DNA from: Gallicola sp.
Lineage (GTDB): Bacteria; Bacillota; Clostridia; Tissierellales; Peptoniphilaceae
Reading direction: 5' to 3'
Length of the DNA: 49,145 nt
NCBI GenBank assembly: GCA_012841535.1
Contig: DUUN01000812.1
Span: 1-49,145, forward strand
How positions within the stretch are numbered: position 1 is the stretch's first letter; each line of letters starts with the position of its first letter. Of this stretch, positions 35,516 to 44,153 are shown in pieces. The notes beneath the pieces were generated by a model that worked only from the letters and a program-made list of their open reading frames with translations, was not told where the DNA came from and did no database searches. Position numbers and translations under genes: made by a program.

Positions 35516-37141
35516 TTATTTTACTAATTCAATTGCATCTTTAGATATATAAAAATCTTTTCCATTGTTAACTGTTACTCCCATTAATTCTATTGTCTTT
35601 CCGTCTTTTATAGCAATATTTTTATTTTCAGGAAATTCAATTTTCGTCTTACCTTTTGTAACTTCTAATACAGGATTGTTTTCATCGGAAGTATTTATTG
35701 TAGTTTTTGCACCTATTTCTTCAAATTCTTCTTTTGCATTAACAAAAAGTGTGTCTGTAACTTCTTTTAAATCAAAGCCAAATACTTTTGAAATATATTT
35801 TGGTATGTCGGTATTTTCTATTGTTCCTGATAGTTTTTCAACTTTTTCAGGTGCATATATAAATAAAGGTACTTCTCCACCTGTATGATTTCCACTAGTA
35901 AATCCTATACCTGATCTTTCAGCTATCATTGGTCCTATTACAGAATTTAAGGTTCCTTCTTCTGCCTTTTTAATTTCCTCTATTTCTTCTTCAGATAAAT
36001 CTGTAATTCCAAAATATTCAGCTATTGTTTCTTCTATTTTTTCAGGATTTTCTTTTAATTTACTTTCTACACCTTCACCTGTTAATTTAGCTTTTGATAA
36101 AGGTTCCATATATTCCGATATATTTTTTCTTTCATCAGTTCTATTTCCTAATGTAATTCCACTATTAGCATGGTCTGTTACAGAAATTACAACTGTTTCC
36201 TTGTTTTCTTTAGCATAATCTAAGGCAACACCCATTGCTTCATCATATGCCAAGGCATCTGATATTATACCTACTGGATCATTTGCATGGGCAGCCCAGT
36301 CTATTTTACTTGCTTCTACCATTAAGAAAAACCCGTCTTCATCTTTTGATAATAATTCTATTGCCTTACTAGTCATTTCAGCTAAAGATATATCGTCCTT
36401 GTTTTTATCCATATCATAAGGTAAAGCAGTTTCAGCTAACATAGCCCAAACTTTTCCTTCTTTAACTTTTTCTAGTTCTTCTTTACTTTCAACATAAGTA
36501 TAGTCTTTTTCTTTTATAATTTCCTTTAAGTCCTCTTTGTCTTCTCTTTCTTCCGGTGATAAGAATTTACTTCCTCCAGATATAACAACATCCATGTTTT
36601 GATAAACTTGTTGCTCACCTATGGTATTGTAATCATTCCTGTCTAAACTATGGGAGGAATAGCCAGCTGGTGTTGCGTGCATTATTTCACAAGTTGCTAC
36701 TAAACCTGTAGCTTTACCTTGTAATTTTGCACCTTCTAATACAGATGCAACAGGCTTTACTTTATCTTCTTCTGAAACTTTTTCAATTCCAGGCATTGTA
36801 TATTCTTCTCCTAGAACTCCTATTCTACCATTTTCAGATTTATTGCCAGTTGCTAAAGCTGTACTTGCTGCTGCTGAATCCGTTATTGCTGCATTTCCGG
36901 AGTATGTTCTAACTAAACCATTTGCTAACGGGTCTACATTTAATTCTTTGCCACCATTGTACCATCTTGCTAGGGCTAAGACATCTACACTCATTCCATC
37001 AGGTATAATCATTATTACATTTTTAGCTAGTTCTTTTTCCTTATCTAAAACTACTTTTTCACTTGATTTTGATGTTGTATTCTTACATCCGGTAAATAAT
37101 ACACCAATTATTAATAATAAACCTATAATTCTTTTCTTCAT
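35516..37141 (-). CDS. phoA: Alkaline phosphatase lipoprotein, 541 aa
   Basis: Releases phosphate from monoesters outside the membrane. A lipoprotein signal (lipobox 'LFTGC', C19) anchors it. Catalytic and metal sites of the PhoA family are visible: 'IIPDGM' (D48), 'DSAAASTALATG' with nucleophile S89, 'DWAAHANDP', 'VTDHANSG' and 'GNHTGGEVPLF'. The last ~65 residues after 'FGFDLKEVTDTLF' form an extra domain resembling copper-amine-oxidase-N or stalk modules ('IELMGVTVNNGKDFYISKDA'), unusual for PhoA. The ATG has GAGGAGG ahead. A TTAACA-N4-TTAAAT pair near 37195-37210, overlapping a TATAAT, is a weak Pho-box candidate. Confidence 0.93.
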   Translation of the reverse strand: MKKRIIGLLLIIGVLFTGCKNTTSKSSEKVVLDKEKELAKNVIMIIPDGMSVDVLALARWYNGGKELNVDPLANGLVRTYSGNAAITDSAAASTALATGNKSENGRIGVLGEEYTMPGIEKVSEEDKVKPVASVLEGAKLQGKATGLVATCEIMHATPAGYSSHSLDRNDYNTIGEQQVYQNMDVVISGGSKFLSPEEREDKEDLKEIIKEKDYTYVESKEELEKVKEGKVWAMLAETALPYDMDKNKDDISLAEMTSKAIELLSKDEDGFFLMVEASKIDWAAHANDPVGIISDALAYDEAMGVALDYAKENKETVVISVTDHANSGITLGNRTDERKNISEYMEPLSKAKLTGEGVESKLKENPEKIEETIAEYFGITDLSEEEIEEIKKAEEGTLNSVIGPMIAERSGIGFTSGNHTGGEVPLFIYAPEKVEKLSGTIENTDIPKYISKVFGFDLKEVTDTLFVNAKEEFEEIGAKTTINTSDENNPVLEVTKGKTKIEFPENKNIAIKDGKTIELMGVTVNNGKDFYISKDAIELVK

Positions 37142-37298
37142 AATTCCTCCTCATTATTTCTAGCTTAATTATAAATAAGAATTATTAGAATTATATTTAA
37201 GTAATGTTAAAACTATTTAAATAATAGTGTGTTTATTAATTTTATGTAAAATAATAACTAGTAATACTATTTTTGAATTACTAGAAGATTTTTTTCTA

Positions 37299-37307
37299 TG
37301 ATATAAT
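37299..37307 (+). promoter_or_regulatory. Extended -10 promoter of azlCD
   Basis: TGATATAAT is a perfect extended -10 element 20 bases before the azlC ATG (37328). No good -35 is seen at 16-18 bases. The ribosome binding site GAGGTGAAAA follows. This is the only plus-strand transcription unit in the window. Confidence 0.55.
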
Positions 37308-37327
37308 TTAATGATATGAGGTGAAAA

Positions 37328-38041
37328 ATGAGTCGGAATAAAACTTTTTTTAAAATGGGAATGCACAATGGAATACCAATTATGTTAGGTTATTTTACAG
37401 TATCTTTTACTTTTGGTATACAGGCAAGTCATATTGGCTTAAATGCAATAGATGCTGCTTTTATTTCCTTGACAAATCTAACTTCAGCTGGACAATTTGC
37501 CGGTCTTGGAATTATTGCAGCTAATAGTCCATATTTTGAAATGGCTTTTTCCCAAATTATAATAAATTCTAGATATTTATTAATGTCTAGCTCTTTATCA
37601 CAAAAAATTGAATATGAAACATCTTTTATTAAAAGGGCTATTATGGCCTTTGGTACAACTGACGAGATTTACAGTCTTGCTATTACATCTAAACAACCAT
37701 TAAGCCCTTATTATGTATATGGTATGATGGCTGTTGCAATACCAGGTTGGACTTTAGGAACTTTTTTCGGTGTTATTCTTGGTGACATCCTACCAAGTAC
37801 ACTTGTTTCAGCATTGAATATAGCACTTTATGCAATGCTAATTAGTGCTATTATTCCTGCAACAAAAAACAATAAAAAAATTGCAATTATTATTACAATT
37901 TCTATGTTTGTAAGTTTTCTATTTACAATTATTCCATACTTAAAGGAGTTAAGTTCCGGAATCCATATTATAATTATTAGTATTGTTTTAACCAGTATAT
38001 TTGCAATAGTATTTCCTTTAAAGGAGGAAGGTCATGAATAA
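37328..38041 (+). CDS. azlC: AzlC-family branched-chain amino-acid exporter subunit, 237 aa
   Basis: The large subunit of the AzlCD exporter for branched-chain amino acids (and, in Bacillus, azaleucine). The family opening 'IPIMLGYFTVSFTFGIQA', 'LTNLTSAGQFAGLGI' and 'YLLMSSSLSQKI' are present, and about seven hydrophobic segments span the length. It overlaps azlD by 8 bases, the usual arrangement. Confidence 0.92.
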   Translation: MSRNKTFFKMGMHNGIPIMLGYFTVSFTFGIQASHIGLNAIDAAFISLTNLTSAGQFAGLGIIAANSPYFEMAFSQIIINSRYLLMSSSLSQKIEYETSFIKRAIMAFGTTDEIYSLAITSKQPLSPYYVYGMMAVAIPGWTLGTFFGVILGDILPSTLVSALNIALYAMLISAIIPATKNNKKIAIIITISMFVSFLFTIIPYLKELSSGIHIIIISIVLTSIFAIVFPLKEEGHE

Positions 38042-38339
38042 TTTATATATTTATATTTTAGTTATGGCAATAGTAACCTACTTAATTAGAGCTATTCCCT
38101 TAACCTTAATAAGGAAAGAAATCAATAATAAGTTTATTAAATCCTTTCTGTTTTATGTACCTTATGTAACTCTTTCAGTATTAATTTTCCCTGCCATACT
38201 GCATTCTACAAGTACAACTATTTCTGCAGCTATAGCATTTATTATTGCAATTATATTATCCTACAAAAAATTAAATATGATGACTGTTGCAATTATATCC
38301 TGTTTAACAGTTTTTATTATTGAATATTTAATACTATAA
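38034..38339 (+). CDS. azlD: AzlD-family branched-chain amino-acid exporter subunit, 101 aa
   Basis: The small partner of AzlC, with three hydrophobic helices. It begins 'YIYILVMAIVTYLIRAIPLT', with the conserved 'RAIPL' and 'SFLFYVPYVTLSVLIFPAIL'. Its ATG lies inside the end of azlC behind AAAGGAGG, so translation is coupled. A strong terminator follows the stop. Confidence 0.92.
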   Translation: MNNLYIYILVMAIVTYLIRAIPLTLIRKEINNKFIKSFLFYVPYVTLSVLIFPAILHSTSTTISAAIAFIIAIILSYKKLNMMTVAIISCLTVFIIEYLIL

Positions 38340-38341
38340 AG

Positions 38342-38389
38342 AACAATATCCACATTGGATAATAATTCCAATGTGGATATTGTTTTTTT
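38342..38389 (+). terminator. Strong terminator between azlD and gntP
   Basis: An 18-bp perfect stem (AACAATATCCACATTGGA / TCCAATGTGGATATTGTT) with a 7-base loop, then seven T on the plus strand. Because gntP ends at 38392 on the other strand, the hairpin may serve both converging genes. Confidence 0.92.
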
Positions 38390-38391
38390 CA

Positions 38392-39786
38392 TTAAAATAT
38401 TAATGATAATATTAACGCCACTACAAAACCTGTAACTCCAACTATTGTTTCCATTACTGTCCATGTCTTTAAAGTAGTTTTTTCATCAATTCTTAATAGT
38501 GACTTTACTAGCCAAAAACCAGAATCGTTAAAATGTGAAAACGCTGTTGAACCACCTGCAATTGCCATTGTTATACAAGCTAATTGCATTGGAGGTAATG
38601 TTGCTATTACAGGCATTGTAGCAACTATTCCTGCCGCCATTGTCATTGCTACTGTTGATGAGCCTACTGAAACTCTTACTAGTGCTGCTATAATAAATGC
38701 AACTACTACTATTGGTAAGTTTGCAGATGATACTGCATCACCTATTACTGTACCTATACCAGAGTTTTGTAAAATATATCTTAAGGATCCACCACAGGCT
38801 GTAACTAAAAGTATCATTCCTGTTGGTTCTAAAGATTTAGTCATTACTTCTTCTAATTCTTCTTTAGAGTATCCATGTTTAAATCCTAATAACACCATTG
38901 CTACTAATACTGCTATTGTTAAGGCTATAAATGGTTCTCCTAAAAATTGCAATACAGGTTTTATTGTATTTGCAATATTATTATCCAATACTTTAACTAT
39001 TGAATTTAAGATTATCAACACTAAAGGAATCATAATAATTCCAACTATTACACCGAATTTAGGTAATTTTGATTCATCAAAATCATTATCTATTGATAAT
39101 TGTTCAGGTGGTGCAACATAATATTTCTTTCCTACATAGGAACCAAATATCGGACCAGCTAAAATCATTGCTAGGGTACCACAAAGAATACCTATCATTA
39201 TAACCCATCCTAATTCAACATTTAACATCTTTGCAACTAAAACAGGTCCTGGTGTTGGTGGAATAAATGCATGTCCTACAGCAAGTCCTGCTAATAAAGG
39301 AATTGCATAGTATAAAGATGAACGTTTTGTTCTTCTAGCCAATGAGAAAGCAAGAGGTATTAAAATTATTAAACCTGCATCAAAAAATACTGGTATAGCT
39401 ATAATTAAGCCGGTAATTCCCAATGCCCACGCTGCTTTTTCATCTCCAAATTTATTAACCATTGTAATGGCTAATGTCTGTGCTCCTCCTGAAACTTCAA
39501 GTATTGCTCCAAACATTGAGCCTAAACCTACAAGTAAGGCAATTCCCTTTAAAGTTTCTCCTATACCCTGGTTTACAGAGTTAATAATTTCTTGAAATGG
39601 CATCCCTGCTATTAAACCTATAGATATAGCACCTATTAAAATAGCTATCATAGCTTGAACTTTAAATTTTATAATTAATACTAGTAATATTAACAATCCT
39701 ATTATTGCAGCTATTACCAATCTAGTAGGATCAAGTTGTAAAGGTTCCGGTGAAACAGCTGCTGCTAAAAATAAATTCGTAAACAT
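38392..39786 (-). CDS. gntP: GntP-family gluconate/sugar-acid permease, 464 aa
   Basis: An integral membrane transporter of the Gnt family (gluconate:H+ symporters and related). About twelve hydrophobic helices; typical motifs are 'AVGHAFIPPTPGPVLVA' ('GLAVGHAFIPPTPGPV'), 'IPVFFDAGLIILIPLAF', 'AALVRVSVGSSTVAMTMAAG' and 'FSHFNDSGFWLVKSLL'. It follows the dehydratase gene after 23 bases and shares its operon and promoter. The substrate is probably an aldonic acid, judging from the neighbour. Confidence 0.9.
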   Translation of the reverse strand: MFTNLFLAAAVSPEPLQLDPTRLVIAAIIGLLILLVLIIKFKVQAMIAILIGAISIGLIAGMPFQEIINSVNQGIGETLKGIALLVGLGSMFGAILEVSGGAQTLAITMVNKFGDEKAAWALGITGLIIAIPVFFDAGLIILIPLAFSLARRTKRSSLYYAIPLLAGLAVGHAFIPPTPGPVLVAKMLNVELGWVIMIGILCGTLAMILAGPIFGSYVGKKYYVAPPEQLSIDNDFDESKLPKFGVIVGIIMIPLVLIILNSIVKVLDNNIANTIKPVLQFLGEPFIALTIAVLVAMVLLGFKHGYSKEELEEVMTKSLEPTGMILLVTACGGSLRYILQNSGIGTVIGDAVSSANLPIVVVAFIIAALVRVSVGSSTVAMTMAAGIVATMPVIATLPPMQLACITMAIAGGSTAFSHFNDSGFWLVKSLLRIDEKTTLKTWTVMETIVGVTGFVVALILSLIF

Positions 39787-39809
39787 TTTTTCCTCCTTGC
39801 CCTATATGG

Positions 39810-41531
39810 TTAAACCATATAGCCACCTTTCATTGGTGATACTGCATGATCTGCATATATTTTTAAAACTCCCTTTTTATACTTAGCTTCTTTTGGTGTC
39901 CAATTTTTTCTTCTTTCCTCCAGAATCTTATCAACTTCTTCCTTAGGTAATTCCTTACCATTAACTCCTACTATTTCTAAAATTCTTTCTGGTATATCTA
40001 TTTTTATTAAATCATTTTCTTCTACTAAGGCTATTGGACCTCCATCAGCTGCTTCAGGTGAAACATGACCTATAGCCGGTCCTTTTGATGCTCCGGAAAA
40101 TCTTCCATCTGTAATTAGAGCAATTGTTTTTCCTAATTCCTCATCTGAAGAAATAGCCTCTGTTGTATAGAACATTTCTGGCATTCCTGAACCTTTTGGT
40201 CCTTCGTATCTTATAAATACTGCATCGCCAGGTTTAATTTCCTTCTTTAATACAGCAGCTAAAGCCTCTTCTTCACTATCAAAAGGTCTAGCTTTTAAAA
40301 CAGCTTTGAACATTTCTTTTGGTACTGCAGAATGTTTTACTACAGAACCTTCAGGTGCTAAGTTACCTCTTAAAATTGCAACTGTTCCATCTTTACCTAT
40401 TGGATTGTCAAAAGTTCTAATAACATCTGTTCTTTTAATTTTCCAAGGTTCTAAATATTTTTCAGCCTTTTCATAAAATCCATTTTTCTTTAATTCCTCT
40501 AAATTTTCACCTAGGGTTTTTCCTGTTACTGTCATTACATCTAAATGTAATTGTGATTTTATTTCTTCCATTACCGCCGGAACCCCTCCTGCATAATAGA
40601 AGAATTGTGCTGGCCATTTTCCTGCCGGTCTAATATCTAAAAGATAATGAGCTCCTCGGTGCATTTTATCAAATGTATCTGAATCTATTTCAAAACCCAT
40701 TTCATGAGCCATTGCCGGTATGTGTAAAAGTGAATTAGTTGAACCGGATATAGCTGCATGAACCATAATTGCATTTTCAAAGGATTTCATTGTAACAATA
40801 TCTGACACTTTTAAATTCATTTCTACAAGTTTCATAGCTTGCTTTCCGGCTAAATAAGCTTGTTGCTTCAAGTCGTCTGATGTTGCTGGCATAAGTGTTG
40901 AACCTGGTAAAGCAAGTCCTAAAGCTTCTGCCATAATTTGCATAGTTGATGCTGTTCCCATAAAAGAACAAGCTCCACAAGAAGGACAGGCATGATGTTT
41001 ATAATATGTAAGCTTTTCTTTTGTAATTTCTCCCCTTTGTTCCATTGCTGAATACATTCCTATTTGTTCCAACGTTAATAGGTCAGGACCTGCATCCATA
41101 ACTCCACCTGCAACTACAATTGATGGCATATCCAATCTAGCTAATCCCATTAAAGCTCCAGGCATAGATTTATCACAACTTGCAATAAACACACCTGCAT
41201 CAAAACCGGTTGAATTACCATGTATTTCTATCATATTAGCAATCATTTCACGACTTACTAGGGAATAATTTATTCCATCATGTCCTTGTGCTATTCCATC
41301 ACAAATGTCAGTTGCAAAATATCTTGCAGGTTTACCGCCTTCATCAACAATTCCTTTAGTAACTTCTTCTATAAGTTTGTCCAAATGTGCACTTCCAGGA
41401 TGACTATCGCCAAAAGAACTCTCTACTAAAATCTGTGGTTTTTCTAAATCTTCCAATGTCCAACCCATTCCCATTTTTAAAGGATCGTTTTCCGGAGCTA
41501 AAGCTCTCACTTTTTGACTGTGTAATTTCAT
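39810..41531 (-). CDS. IlvD/Edd-family dehydratase, probably a sugar-acid dehydratase, 573 aa
   Basis: Fe-S dehydratases of this family act on dihydroxy acids (IlvD), 6-phosphogluconate (Edd) or free sugar acids. Conserved cysteines are C77 ('TDICDG'), C119 ('ASCDKSMPGAL') and the cluster in 'HHACPSCGACSFMGTASTM' (182-188). 'ALITDGRFSGASKGP' closes the active site. No ilv genes are nearby. The gene lies in front of gntP and behind a GntR regulator, so a gluconate- or galactonate-type dehydratase is more likely than valine/isoleucine synthesis; the sequence alone does not settle the substrate. Confidence 0.85.
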   Translation of the reverse strand: MKLHSQKVRALAPENDPLKMGMGWTLEDLEKPQILVESSFGDSHPGSAHLDKLIEEVTKGIVDEGGKPARYFATDICDGIAQGHDGINYSLVSREMIANMIEIHGNSTGFDAGVFIASCDKSMPGALMGLARLDMPSIVVAGGVMDAGPDLLTLEQIGMYSAMEQRGEITKEKLTYYKHHACPSCGACSFMGTASTMQIMAEALGLALPGSTLMPATSDDLKQQAYLAGKQAMKLVEMNLKVSDIVTMKSFENAIMVHAAISGSTNSLLHIPAMAHEMGFEIDSDTFDKMHRGAHYLLDIRPAGKWPAQFFYYAGGVPAVMEEIKSQLHLDVMTVTGKTLGENLEELKKNGFYEKAEKYLEPWKIKRTDVIRTFDNPIGKDGTVAILRGNLAPEGSVVKHSAVPKEMFKAVLKARPFDSEEEALAAVLKKEIKPGDAVFIRYEGPKGSGMPEMFYTTEAISSDEELGKTIALITDGRFSGASKGPAIGHVSPEAADGGPIALVEENDLIKIDIPERILEIVGVNGKELPKEEVDKILEERRKNWTPKEAKYKKGVLKIYADHAVSPMKGGYMV

Positions 41532-41567
41532 AATTACCTCCTTGTAATCATAACGTTTTCTTTAAAG

Positions 41568-41578
41568 ACATCTGATGT
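41568..41578. promoter_or_regulatory. Candidate GntR operator, palindrome ACATCTGATGT
   Basis: A perfect 11-bp palindrome just downstream of the predicted transcription start of the dehydratase-gntP operon. A related imperfect copy (ATCATATGT, about 41622-41630) lies just upstream of the -35 box. Placement on both sides of the promoter fits repression by the adjacent GntR/FCD regulator. The assignment is by position and symmetry only. Confidence 0.45.
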
Positions 41579-41589
41579 TTCTTGATTTT

Positions 41590-41618
41590 AATATACCATT
41601 TTTGTGTAAATTTATCAA
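41590..41618 (-). promoter_or_regulatory. Sigma-A promoter of the dehydratase-gntP operon
   Basis: On the minus strand TTGATA (41618-41613), exactly 17 bases, TATATT (41595-41590). Predicted start is near 41583, about 50 bases before the ATG, which has AAGGAGG ahead. Confidence 0.75.
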
Positions 41619-41704
41619 GTCATCATATGTCTTTTACGAAATTAAAGTTATTTTCTTATATTTTATATAGTTTTCTTATACGAATAGTTTAAAAATAAAC
41701 AATA

Positions 41705-41740
41705 AAGAAGTGTACTTTAAGTAATTAAAATACACTTCTT
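41705..41740 (-). terminator. Hairpin after the GntR gene
   Basis: A 10-bp perfect inverted repeat AAGAAGTGTA / TACACTTCTT with a 16-base loop follows the regulator stop by a few bases. The T-run behind it is weak. It separates the regulator from the dehydratase promoter. Confidence 0.5.
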
Positions 41741-41744
41741 AAAT

Positions 41745-42455
41745 TTATTTTTTTGATTTTTCTTTCTTCATTAATTTTTTTATTAGATTTCTATTATAGG
41801 TCATATGCATCATCATTGCAGTTTTTGCACCTATTGTGTCCCTTTCTGCAATAGCATCAACTACTGCCCTATGTGTCATAATAGTTTCTTCTGTTAATTG
41901 TTTATGGGTTACATTTACAAACATCATAACTGCTGTATCAATAATTGGAATTAACTGTTCCACTACCATGTTCTTAGAACTCTTAGCCACATAGGTATGA
42001 AATTTTATATCATCTTCTATATAATTTTCATCTTTTCTAATTTTTTCTTCTATTATTCTACATAGCTCATACAATTCTTCAATATCTTTTTCTGTTGCCT
42101 TTTGAGCTGCCATTTCTGCAATTCCAGGTTCTAATAAAATTCTAAGGTCTGCTAAATCCATTGCTAAAGCCATTTTATCTTCTATGGCACTAAGGCCTAG
42201 TGGATCAATACCCTTTGGCATTTTATTTATTACATAGGTTCCTGAACCTCTTCTAACTTCCAATATTCCATCGGATTCTAATAATTTTACAGATTCTCTA
42301 ATTGTACTTCTTCCTACACCAAATTTTTCAGCTAGTTCAAATTCATTTGGTAGTTTATCACCTATATTTATATTGGTCTTAATTATATAATTATATATTT
42401 CCTCTTCTATTTGTTCTGCTAATAGTTTAGTTTTAATTTTTGAAAATTCACTCAT
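41745..42455 (-). CDS. GntR/FadR-type (FCD) transcriptional regulator, 236 aa
   Basis: N-terminal winged helix-turn-helix of GntR type: 'KLPNEFELAEKFGVGRSTI' and 'RESVKLLESDGILEVRRGSG'. The C-terminal FCD ligand domain has 'DLRILLEPGIAEMAAQKA', 'FHTYVAKSSKN' and a final 'HRAVVDAIAERD', with Asp and His residues for metal-dependent ligand binding. Members of this group bind sugar acids. It lies directly upstream of the dehydratase-gntP operon, which it most likely controls through sites around 41568-41630. Confidence 0.9.
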   Translation of the reverse strand: MSEFSKIKTKLLAEQIEEEIYNYIIKTNINIGDKLPNEFELAEKFGVGRSTIRESVKLLESDGILEVRRGSGTYVINKMPKGIDPLGLSAIEDKMALAMDLADLRILLEPGIAEMAAQKATEKDIEELYELCRIIEEKIRKDENYIEDDIKFHTYVAKSSKNMVVEQLIPIIDTAVMMFVNVTHKQLTEETIMTHRAVVDAIAERDTIGAKTAMMMHMTYNRNLIKKLMKKEKSKK

Positions 42456-42526
42456 ATTTATTAAGTGTCTTTATTACACTTTCCTCTCTAAATTTTATTG
42501 GCATAGTCTTAAAATAATCAAGGGAA

Positions 42527-43177
42527 TTATCCTAAAACAGCTTCTACAGCTTGCTTAGGTATTCCAATTTTTTCCACCATTACTTCACCTTCGTAATTTA
42601 AAAGACCTTTTTTCATAAGTCCTAATGTAACTACTAAATCGGCATTTATAGATGTACCATGAATCGCACCTGTATCTGCATCTAAGCCACTGGGAATATC
42701 TATTGAAAAAATAAAGGCATTTGATGAATTTATTATGTCTATTATTTCAAATATTATTCCCCTTATACCACTATTTAAACCGGTACCAAAAATACCATCT
42801 ATTATTATTGAATCTCCACTAAGATTTTCTTTTAATTTTAATAAATCCTCTTCATTTTCTAAAGCTATTATATTTCCACCAATATTTTTAAGAATATTGT
42901 AATTTATTTTAAAATCCTCACTGGCTTTATTTAAGTTTCCAGCAATGTAAATATAGGTTTCTTTTTCTTCAAGTATTAAATCTCTAGCCATGGCTAAAGC
43001 GTCCCCACCATTATTCCCAACACCTGCTACGATAATATATTTTTCATAACCATCTAATGGAATATAGTTAATCATGGCATTTTTTGCATTTTCCATAAGT
43101 ACAATTGATGGAATTCCAATTTCTTCAATTGCATATTTATCAATTTTTCTCATTTCTTCAGCTGTTACAGAAATCAT
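42527..43177 (-). CDS. nnrE: NAD(P)H-hydrate epimerase (YjeF-N domain only), 216 aa
   Basis: Epimerises damaged hydrated NAD(P)H so that the dehydratase can repair it. The YjeF-N fold shows 'TAEEMRKIDKYAIEEIGIPS', 'LMENA', 'VAGVGNNGGDALAMARDL', 'IIDGIFGTGLNSGIRG' and 'SIDIPSGLDADTGAI'. The frame is open to 43216, but ATG 43177 is the start: AAAGGAGG stands 5 bases ahead and family homology begins there. The NnrD dehydratase domain often fused behind it is absent, so the partner must be elsewhere. It follows dnaI after 13 bases. Confidence 0.9.
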   Translation of the reverse strand: MISVTAEEMRKIDKYAIEEIGIPSIVLMENAKNAMINYIPLDGYEKYIIVAGVGNNGGDALAMARDLILEEKETYIYIAGNLNKASEDFKINYNILKNIGGNIIALENEEDLLKLKENLSGDSIIIDGIFGTGLNSGIRGIIFEIIDIINSSNAFIFSIDIPSGLDADTGAIHGTSINADLVVTLGLMKKGLLNYEGEVMVEKIGIPKQAVEAVLG

Positions 43178-43190
43178 AATGCCTCCTTTG

Positions 43191-44153
43191 CTATTTCTTA
43201 CCTCGTAAATCATCACCTAATATTTTATATTTTTCAAAATCCTTAATTCTTGAGTATATTCTTTCATCATAAATTTTACTTATTTCATTAAATCCTATGT
43301 TTGTTGAAATAATCATTGGTTTTTTCTGTATAATTCTATCATTTATTAAATTAAAAAGATTTGATACAGATTGATCTGTAATATATTCTGTACCTAAGTC
43401 ATCTATAATTAATAGATCTGAACGGATTATAAGGTCATATTTTTCTCTATTTCCCTCCATTTTATCAAAGGCATCATATTGAGTTGACCTTACTTGTTGC
43501 AATAAATCCGAAGCTGTCATATAAACAACATTATATCCCTTTTTAATAACTTCACTAGATATTGAATTACATATATAGGTTTTTCCTACTCCTACATCTC
43601 CACTAATATACAAGGATTTACTATTTGTTGAAAAGTTTTCAGCATATTCCTTAAATTTATTAAATAATATTTGTATGACTTCTCTTGGCGAAATTTGTTC
43701 ATTTTCCTTTTTCTCTTCTCTAAATAAACTAAAATCAAAATTTTCAAAGGTTTCGGTATCTATTGCTTGGTACATATTTGCCTTTTTAAAACGAATTTTA
43801 TTTATAATATCCCTTTTACATACACAAATCTTACCGTTAATTTCTCCTTCATCCTTACAAATATTACAACTATAGATTTTATCTAAATAATCTTTGGAAT
43901 AGCCCTTATTTAATAATAATTTTTCCCTATTGGTTTTTAATCTGACTAAATCTTTTTCAACTAAGGAAATTTCTTCTTTAGTTCCTTTTTTTATAGCATT
44001 AATAAGTTCTAAATTTTTAAGCTTAATTTCATAACTTATTAATCTATATTCCGGTATCTTTTTATTAATTTCAGATTTTCTTTTTTCCAGTATAATATTA
44101 TTCTTATGTCTGATTTCTTCTAGTTTTTTATCAGCATAAATATAATCATTCAT
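43191..44153 (-). CDS. dnaI: Helicase loader, DnaI/DnaC-type AAA+ ATPase, 320 aa
   Basis: Loads the DnaB helicase at the origin. The N-terminal helical region is followed by a Cys cluster 'CNICKDEGEINGKICVC', which corresponds to the DnaI zinc site. The AAA+ domain has Walker A 'GDVGVGKTYICNSI', Walker B 'LLIIDDLGTEYITD' and sensor 'PMIISTNIGFNEI'. It overlaps dnaD by 8 bases. The cluster dnaB-dnaD-dnaI agrees with the function. Confidence 0.92.
   Translation of the reverse strand: MNDYIYADKKLEEIRHKNNIILEKRKSEINKKIPEYRLISYEIKLKNLELINAIKKGTKEEISLVEKDLVRLKTNREKLLLNKGYSKDYLDKIYSCNICKDEGEINGKICVCKRDIINKIRFKKANMYQAIDTETFENFDFSLFREEKKENEQISPREVIQILFNKFKEYAENFSTNSKSLYISGDVGVGKTYICNSISSEVIKKGYNVVYMTASDLLQQVRSTQYDAFDKMEGNREKYDLIIRSDLLIIDDLGTEYITDQSVSNLFNLINDRIIQKKPMIISTNIGFNEISKIYDERIYSRIKDFEKYKILGDDLRGKK

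Noticed and set aside
39810..41531. Calling the dehydratase ilvD (branched-chain amino-acid synthesis)
   Set aside because: No ilv or leu genes nearby; neighbours are a gluconate-type permease and a GntR/FCD regulator, so the symbol is withheld.
43178..43216. Longer start of nnrE at 43216
   Set aside because: The 13 extra codons include the AAAGGAGG ribosome binding site and overlap dnaI; family homology begins after ATG 43177.
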